Position numbers and translations under genes: made by a program. This document shows positions 14,965 to 18,230 of a stretch of 18,230 bases of DNA, piece after piece. This DNA comes from Geodermatophilaceae bacterium (lineage in GTDB: Bacteria > Actinomycetota > Actinomycetes > Mycobacteriales > Geodermatophilaceae). Positions within the stretch are counted from its first letter, which is position 1. Each line of letters opens with the position of its first letter. The stretch is taken from the NCBI GenBank assembly GCA_013696785.1, contig JACCXW010000458.1:1-18230 (forward strand). Reading direction: 5' to 3'. Below the pieces are notes generated by a model. It was not told where the DNA came from. It saw only the letters and a program-made list of their open reading frames with translations, and did no database searches.

Positions 14965-14974
14965 GACAGCTGTC
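14965..14974. promoter_or_regulatory. 10-bp perfect palindrome upstream of birA, possible operator
   Basis: GACAGCTGTC is a perfect palindrome, 38-47 bases before the predicted birA transcription start and so just upstream of where a -35 would be. It also overlaps a degenerate Crp-like site (TGTGA at 14962-14966, then N6, then TCCCG). Gap 14918-15011 otherwise holds only short GC-rich hairpins after the sulfatase stop, such as CCGCG/CGCGG at 14918-14929. Confidence 0.25.
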
Positions 14975-14991
14975 CCGGCTGCTGCAGCTGG

Positions 14992-15005
14992 CGGCTGGCT
15001 AGCCT
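14992..15005. repeat. Right copy of the 14-bp direct repeat flanking the sulfatase gene
   Basis: CGGCTGGCTAGCCT is identical to 12482-12495 in the same orientation. The bases on either side differ, so the match is exactly 14. Here the repeat ends with the -10-like TAGCCT of birA. Confidence 0.8.
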
Positions 15006-15011
15006 GCACGG
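15000..15011 (+). promoter_or_regulatory. Putative leaderless promoter of birA
   Basis: TAGCCT (15000-15005) is followed by 6 bases and then GTG 15012, the spacing expected when transcription starts at the first base of the coding sequence. No ribosome binding site is present. Confidence 0.45.
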
Positions 15012-15821
15012 GTGTACGCCGACCTGAGCCGGCCTCCGCTCGATGCGGCGGCAGTCTCCCGTGCGGTGGTCTATGACGGCTCCCTGTGGCGCTCCCTGCG
15101 GGTCGTGGCCAGTACCGGATCGACGAACGCCGACCTCGCGGGGGCCGCGAGGGACGGTGCGCGCGAAGGTTGCGTGCTCGTTGCAGAGGAGCAGACCTCG
15201 GGTCGCGGTCGGCTGGACCGGGTCTGGACGTCGCCGGCGCAAGCGGGACTGACGTTCTCGGTGCTGCTGCGTCCTCCATCCGACATCCCGGTGAGTCGAT
15301 GGGGATGGCTGCCGCTGCTCGCCGGGGTGGCGGTGGCCGAGGCAGTCCGGGGCCGCACCGGCGTGGCGACCCGACTCAAGTGGCCGAACGACCTGCTGCT
15401 GGGCGAGCAGCGCCGCAAGGCGGCCGGCGTACTGGCCGAGGTCGTCGACGACGCCGTCGTCATCGGGATCGGACTGAACGTGTCGACCCGGGCCGAGGAA
15501 CTGCCCGAGGGCGCGACGTCGCTGACGGTTGAGGGTGCGGCCAGCGCCGACCGGGATCCGATCCTGCGGGCCATCCTGCGCGAGATCGAGTCCCGGTACC
15601 GCACGTGGTGCGGGGCGCTGGGCGACGCGGTCGCGGGCGGCCTGCTGACGGCGTACGTCGAGGTCTGCGACACCCTGGGCCGGGAGGTGTCGGTCATGGT
15701 CCCCAGCGGGGGAAGGATCGGCGGCCGCGCCGAGGCGATCGACAGCACAGGTCGGCTCGTCATCCGGACCGGTTCCGAGGTCCACGCAATGGCCACTGGA
15801 GACGTCACACACGTCCGCTGA
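15012..15821 (+). CDS. birA: Biotin--[biotin carboxyl-carrier protein] ligase, catalytic-only type
   Basis: A 269-residue biotin protein ligase that forms biotinyl-AMP and biotinylates carrier domains, here most obviously Lys548 of the neighbouring carboxylase alpha subunit. Motifs are STGSTN (about 34-39), the adenylate-binding GRGRLDRVW (64-72), KWPNDLLL (123-130), RKAAGVLAEV, and VVIGIGLNVS. A small C-terminal beta-barrel segment (LGREVSVMVPSGG...) completes the fold. There is no N-terminal helix-turn-helix domain, so this is the monofunctional class that does not itself act as biotin repressor. GTG 15012 is chosen for the -10-like TAGCCT 6 bases upstream and because the conserved region follows closely. 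birA next to accD5 is a conserved actinobacterial arrangement, here separated by the sulfatase gene. Confidence 0.94.
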   Translation: MYADLSRPPLDAAAVSRAVVYDGSLWRSLRVVASTGSTNADLAGAARDGAREGCVLVAEEQTSGRGRLDRVWTSPAQAGLTFSVLLRPPSDIPVSRWGWLPLLAGVAVAEAVRGRTGVATRLKWPNDLLLGEQRRKAAGVLAEVVDDAVVIGIGLNVSTRAEELPEGATSLTVEGAASADRDPILRAILREIESRYRTWCGALGDAVAGGLLTAYVEVCDTLGREVSVMVPSGGRIGGRAEAIDSTGRLVIRTGSEVHAMATGDVTHVR

Positions 15822-15841
15822 CCGGTGTGGGCGAAATGTCT

Positions 15842-15865
15842 CTAGGTGGCTGTTGAGGCTAGGTG
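15842..15865. repeat. Two direct copies of CTAGGTG, 17 bases apart, upstream of hhyS
   Basis: CTAGGTG occurs at 15842-15848 and 15859-15865. A 7-base direct repeat with a 17-base period could be a tandem site for a regulator, or chance. It lies 20-60 bases downstream of the birA stop and about 100 bases before hhyS. Confidence 0.3.
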
Positions 15866-15882
15866 CGCGGTGCACTTACAAA

Positions 15883-15898
15883 CGTGACCGCAGTCACG
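15883..15898. promoter_or_regulatory. Crp/FNR-family-like operator upstream of the hydrogenase genes
   Basis: The 16-base sequence CGTGACCGCAGTCACG is a 6-bp inverted repeat around four bases and contains GTGA-N6-TCAC, the core of the Crp consensus TGTGA-N6-TCACA shared by E. coli CRP, mycobacterial Crp (Rv3676) and corynebacterial GlxR. It is 69-84 bases before ATG 15967. A weak promoter TTGAGG (15853-15858) - N18 - TACAAA (15877-15882) abuts it, which would place the site at the start of transcription. A promoter further downstream would make it an activator position. Regulation by cAMP and carbon status is inference. Confidence 0.45.
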
Positions 15899-15918
15899 GT
15901 TTGATCCCCGAGTGCCTT

Positions 15919-15938
15919 GCGCTGCCCGCCGGCAGCGC
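15919..15938. terminator. Strong 8-bp stem, 4-base loop hairpin between birA and hhyS
   Basis: GCGCTGCC (15919-15926) and GGCAGCGC (15931-15938) form a perfect GC-rich stem with loop CGCC, followed by only TT. It could be the birA transcription terminator (actinobacterial terminators often lack a U-tract) or a 5' untranslated-region structure of hhyS. It ends 28 bases before ATG 15967 and leaves the GGGG ribosome binding site (15954-15957) free. Confidence 0.45.
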
Positions 15939-15966
15939 TTCCGACTGTGCACTGGGGTGATGGCAG

Positions 15967-17037
15967 ATGACCGCGACCACAGAAAGCCAGGAAACGACAG
16001 CAGAGGCCGAGGAGCCAGTGGTCCACATTCTGTGGATCAACGCCGGCCTGAGCTGTGACGGCGACTCGGTGGCCTTGACCGCCGCGACGCAACCGAGCAT
16101 CGAGGAAATCGCCCTGTCGGCGCTACCGGGGCTGCCGAAAGTGGCCGTGCACTGGCCGCTGATCGACTTCGACAACGGGCCGGTCGGTGGAGTCAACGAC
16201 TTCATCGAATGGTTCTTCAAGGCCGAGCGCGGTGAGCTCGAGCCCTTCGTTCTGGTGATTGAGGGCTCGATCCCGAACGAGGCGATCAAGCCCGAGGGCT
16301 ACTGGTGCGGCTTCGGCAACGACCCGGCAACCGGGCAGCCGATGACGACGAGTGAGTGGATCGACCGGCTCGCCCCCAAGGCGCTCGCGATTCTCGCCGT
16401 CGGGACCTGCGCGACGTACGGCGGCATCCACGCCATGGCCGGCAACCCCACCGGCGCCATGGGCGTACCGGACTACCTGGGCTGGGACTGGAAGTCCAAG
16501 GCCGGCCTGCCGATCGTGTGCGTGCCCGGGTGCCCGATCCAGGGCGACAACCTGTCCGAGACCATCGTCTACCTGCTCTACCAAGCCACTGGCGCCGCAC
16601 CGATGATCCCGCTGGACGATCAGCTGCGCCCCACCTGGCTCTTCGGCGCGACGGTGCACGAGGGCTGTGACCGCGCCGGCTACTACGAGCAGGGCGACTT
16701 CGCGACCGAATACGGGTCGCCCAAGTGCATCGTCAAGCTCGGTTGCTGGGGCCCGGTCGTGAAATGCAACGTGCCGAAACGCGGCTGGATCAACGGCATC
16801 GGCGGCTGCCCGAACGTCGGCGGCATCTGCATCGCGTGCACCATGCCCGGCTTCCCGGACAAGTTCATGCCGTTCATGGACGAACCACCGGGCAGCAAGA
16901 TCTCCACCCGCGGCAGCAAGGCGTACGGCGGTCTGATCCGCACCCTTCGCAGCGTGACGGCCAAGACGCTCGACGAGGAACCGAAGTGGCGCAAGAAGGG
17001 CCGTCAGCTCACCACCGGCTACCGGCCTCCGTGGTAA
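15967..17037 (+). CDS. hhyS: Actinobacterial-type (group 1h/5) high-affinity [NiFe]-hydrogenase small subunit
   Basis: A 356-residue electron-transfer subunit of an H2-oxidising hydrogenase. No twin-arginine signal peptide is present, as expected for this group, in contrast to membrane-bound group 1 enzymes. Cluster ligands are visible: proximal Cys30, Asp33 (C-x-x-D where most [NiFe]-hydrogenases have C-x-x-C), Cys148 and Cys189 (VPGCP); distal His231, Cys234, Cys254 and Cys260; medial Cys267, Cys281, Cys288 and Cys291. Cys281 stands where standard enzymes have Pro and a [3Fe-4S] centre, so the medial cluster should be [4Fe-4S]. The Cys3-Asp proximal cluster is known from the Ralstonia eutropha actinobacterial-type hydrogenase structure. 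GGGG (15954-15957) lies 9 bases before ATG 15967. hhyL follows after 89 bases. Such enzymes scavenge atmospheric H2 during starvation. Confidence 0.95.
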   Translation: MTATTESQETTAEAEEPVVHILWINAGLSCDGDSVALTAATQPSIEEIALSALPGLPKVAVHWPLIDFDNGPVGGVNDFIEWFFKAERGELEPFVLVIEGSIPNEAIKPEGYWCGFGNDPATGQPMTTSEWIDRLAPKALAILAVGTCATYGGIHAMAGNPTGAMGVPDYLGWDWKSKAGLPIVCVPGCPIQGDNLSETIVYLLYQATGAAPMIPLDDQLRPTWLFGATVHEGCDRAGYYEQGDFATEYGSPKCIVKLGCWGPVVKCNVPKRGWINGIGGCPNVGGICIACTMPGFPDKFMPFMDEPPGSKISTRGSKAYGGLIRTLRSVTAKTLDEEPKWRKKGRQLTTGYRPPW

Positions 17038-17126
17038 GTGCCTGAGTCCGATCCGAATCCCAGCCGACAGTTTGCGCGCCTAGACATTCAACGGGCCCAA
17101 CTCACGTTTCTGGAAAGGCATGGCAT

Positions 17127-18230
17127 ATGACCGCCACAGAAGAGCGCAGAAGCAGCAGGACTGAGGGACGCACCGACCTCGTCGAGATGGCCTGGGACCC
17201 GATCACCCGAATCGTCGGCAGCCTGGGCATCTACACGAAGATCGACTTCAAGCAGAAGGAGGTCGTTGAGTGTCACAGCACCTCGTCGATCTTCCGCGGT
17301 TACAGCATCTTCATGAAGGGCAAGGACCCGCGCGACGCGCACTTCATCACCAGCCGCATCTGCGGCATCTGCGGTGACAACCACGCGACGTGTTCGGTGT
17401 ACGCGCAGAACATGGCGTACGGCGTCGTGCCGCCGCACCTGGCTGAATGGATCATCAACCTCGGCGAGGCCGCGGAGTTCATGTTCGACCACAACATCTT
17501 CCAGGAGAACCTGGTCGGTGTGGACTACTGCGAGCGGATGGTCAAGGAGACCAACCCCGGCGTGCTGGAGATGGCCAACAAAACCGAGTGCCCGCACGCC
17601 GGTGATCACGGCTACCGCACCATCGGCGACATCATGCGCGCGCTCAACCCGATCGAGGGCGAGTTCTACCGCGAGGCGCTGCACGGCAGCCGCTACACGC
17701 GCGAGATGTTCTGCCTGATGGAGGGGCGCCACGTGCACCCGTCCACGCTGTACCCGGGCGGCGTCGGCACGGTCGCCACGATTCAGCTATTCACCGACTA
17801 CCTGACCCGCCTGATGCGCTATGTGGAGTTCATGAAGCGGGTCGTGCCGATGCACGACGACCTCTTCGACTTCTTCTACCAGGCCCTGCCCGGCTACGAG
17901 GAGGTCGGTCGGCGGCGCGTGCTGCTCGGTTGCTGGGGCGCCTTCCAGGACCCCGACGTGTGCAACTTCGAGTACAGGGACATGTCCCGTTGGGGCAAGG
18001 CCATGTACGTCACGCCCGGCATCGTCGTCGACGGCAAGGTCGTCACCAACGACCTGGTCGACATCAACCTCGGCATCCGCATCCTGTTGGGCTCGTCGTT
18101 CTACGACGGCTGGGAGGACCAGGAGACGTTCGTCAAGCAGGACCCGCTGGGCAACCCGGTCTCGCAGGACAGTCCGTGGAACCAGACGACGATCCCGAAG
18201 CCCCAAAAGCGCGACTTCGACGGCAAGTAC
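17127..18230 (+). CDS. hhyL: Actinobacterial-type (group 1h/5) [NiFe]-hydrogenase large subunit (N-terminal 368 residues, 3' truncated by window edge)
   Basis: The frame is open from ATG 17127 to the last base, so the gene continues beyond the window. It holds the N-terminal part of the catalytic subunit. The L1 motif RICGICGDNH (Cys79 and Cys82) provides two of the four nickel ligands; the C-terminal Cys pair lies outside. WDPITRIVGSLGIYTKIDF, HSTSSIFRGYSIFMKGKDP and EGRHVHPSTLYPGGVGT are typical of this hydrogenase group. GGAAAGG (17112-17118) lies 8 bases upstream of the ATG. It forms an operon with hhyS; maturation genes (hyp) and the specific protease would be expected to the right but cannot be seen. 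The spacer 17038-17126 shows nothing else clear. Confidence 0.95.
   Translation, partial: MTATEERRSSRTEGRTDLVEMAWDPITRIVGSLGIYTKIDFKQKEVVECHSTSSIFRGYSIFMKGKDPRDAHFITSRICGICGDNHATCSVYAQNMAYGVVPPHLAEWIINLGEAAEFMFDHNIFQENLVGVDYCERMVKETNPGVLEMANKTECPHAGDHGYRTIGDIMRALNPIEGEFYREALHGSRYTREMFCLMEGRHVHPSTLYPGGVGTVATIQLFTDYLTRLMRYVEFMKRVVPMHDDLFDFFYQALPGYEEVGRRRVLLGCWGAFQDPDVCNFEYRDMSRWGKAMYVTPGIVVDGKVVTNDLVDINLGIRILLGSSFYDGWEDQETFVKQDPLGNPVSQDSPWNQTTIPKPQKRDFDGKY

Noticed and set aside
14694..15875. 393-residue minus-strand frame spanning the sulfatase end and birA
   Set aside because: It covers two unrelated real genes and their intergenic region, and its composition is not protein-like.

Overview
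The window is chromosomal DNA from a high-GC actinobacterium. The evidence is the GC-rich codon use, frequent GTG starts, several apparently leaderless promoters, an acyl-CoA carboxylase epsilon gene (an actinobacterial peculiarity), and gene orders that match Mycobacterium tuberculosis neighbourhoods as I recall them. The genus cannot be fixed from the sequence. Nearly all of it is coding, and no intergenic stretch reaches 300 bases. There is no tRNA, rRNA, CRISPR array or transposase.

Left part (1-6635). The 3' end of an acyl-CoA mutase large-subunit gene (methylmalonyl-CoA mutase family) is followed by an M20 amidohydrolase (AmiA-like), a broken gene for a secreted FG-GAP repeat protein on the minus strand, a gamma-glutamylcyclotransferase-like gene on the minus strand, and a plus-strand operon of an LpdA-type flavoprotein (Rv3303c-like), a fructosamine kinase-family protein and a SAM methyltransferase. 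The set amiA / Rv3304-like / lpdA is the mycobacterial order, with the FG-GAP gene wedged in. Two palindromes (1846-1895 and 6560-6635) sit exactly at the two convergent gene junctions.

Middle part (6647-12496, all minus strand). A small antibiotic-biosynthesis-monooxygenase-fold protein and a beta-lactamase-fold serine hydrolase lie downstream of the acyl-CoA carboxylase locus. That locus reads, in transcription order, carboxyltransferase beta (PccB/AccD5-like), epsilon subunit, Maf, then the biotinylated alpha subunit. Together with the mutase at the left edge it suggests propionyl-CoA to methylmalonyl-CoA to succinyl-CoA metabolism.

Right part (12608-18230, all plus strand). An exported sulfatase fused to five exact 45-residue FG-GAP/VCBS-like repeats lies between the carboxylase operon and birA (biotin protein ligase, which would biotinylate the alpha subunit). 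birA and accD5 are normally divergent neighbours, so the sulfatase looks like an insertion. A perfect 14-bp direct repeat containing promoter elements flanks it. The window ends in hhyS and the first 368 codons of hhyL, the subunits of an actinobacterial-type (group 1h, formerly group 5) [NiFe]-hydrogenase of the kind that oxidises atmospheric H2. Its small subunit shows a Cys/Asp proximal-cluster motif. Upstream of hhyS lie a Crp-like palindrome and a strong hairpin.

No wholly unknown system is evident. The most notable items are the sulfatase-repeat fusion and its flanking direct repeat, the hydrogenase and its promoter region, and the palindromes at convergent junctions.
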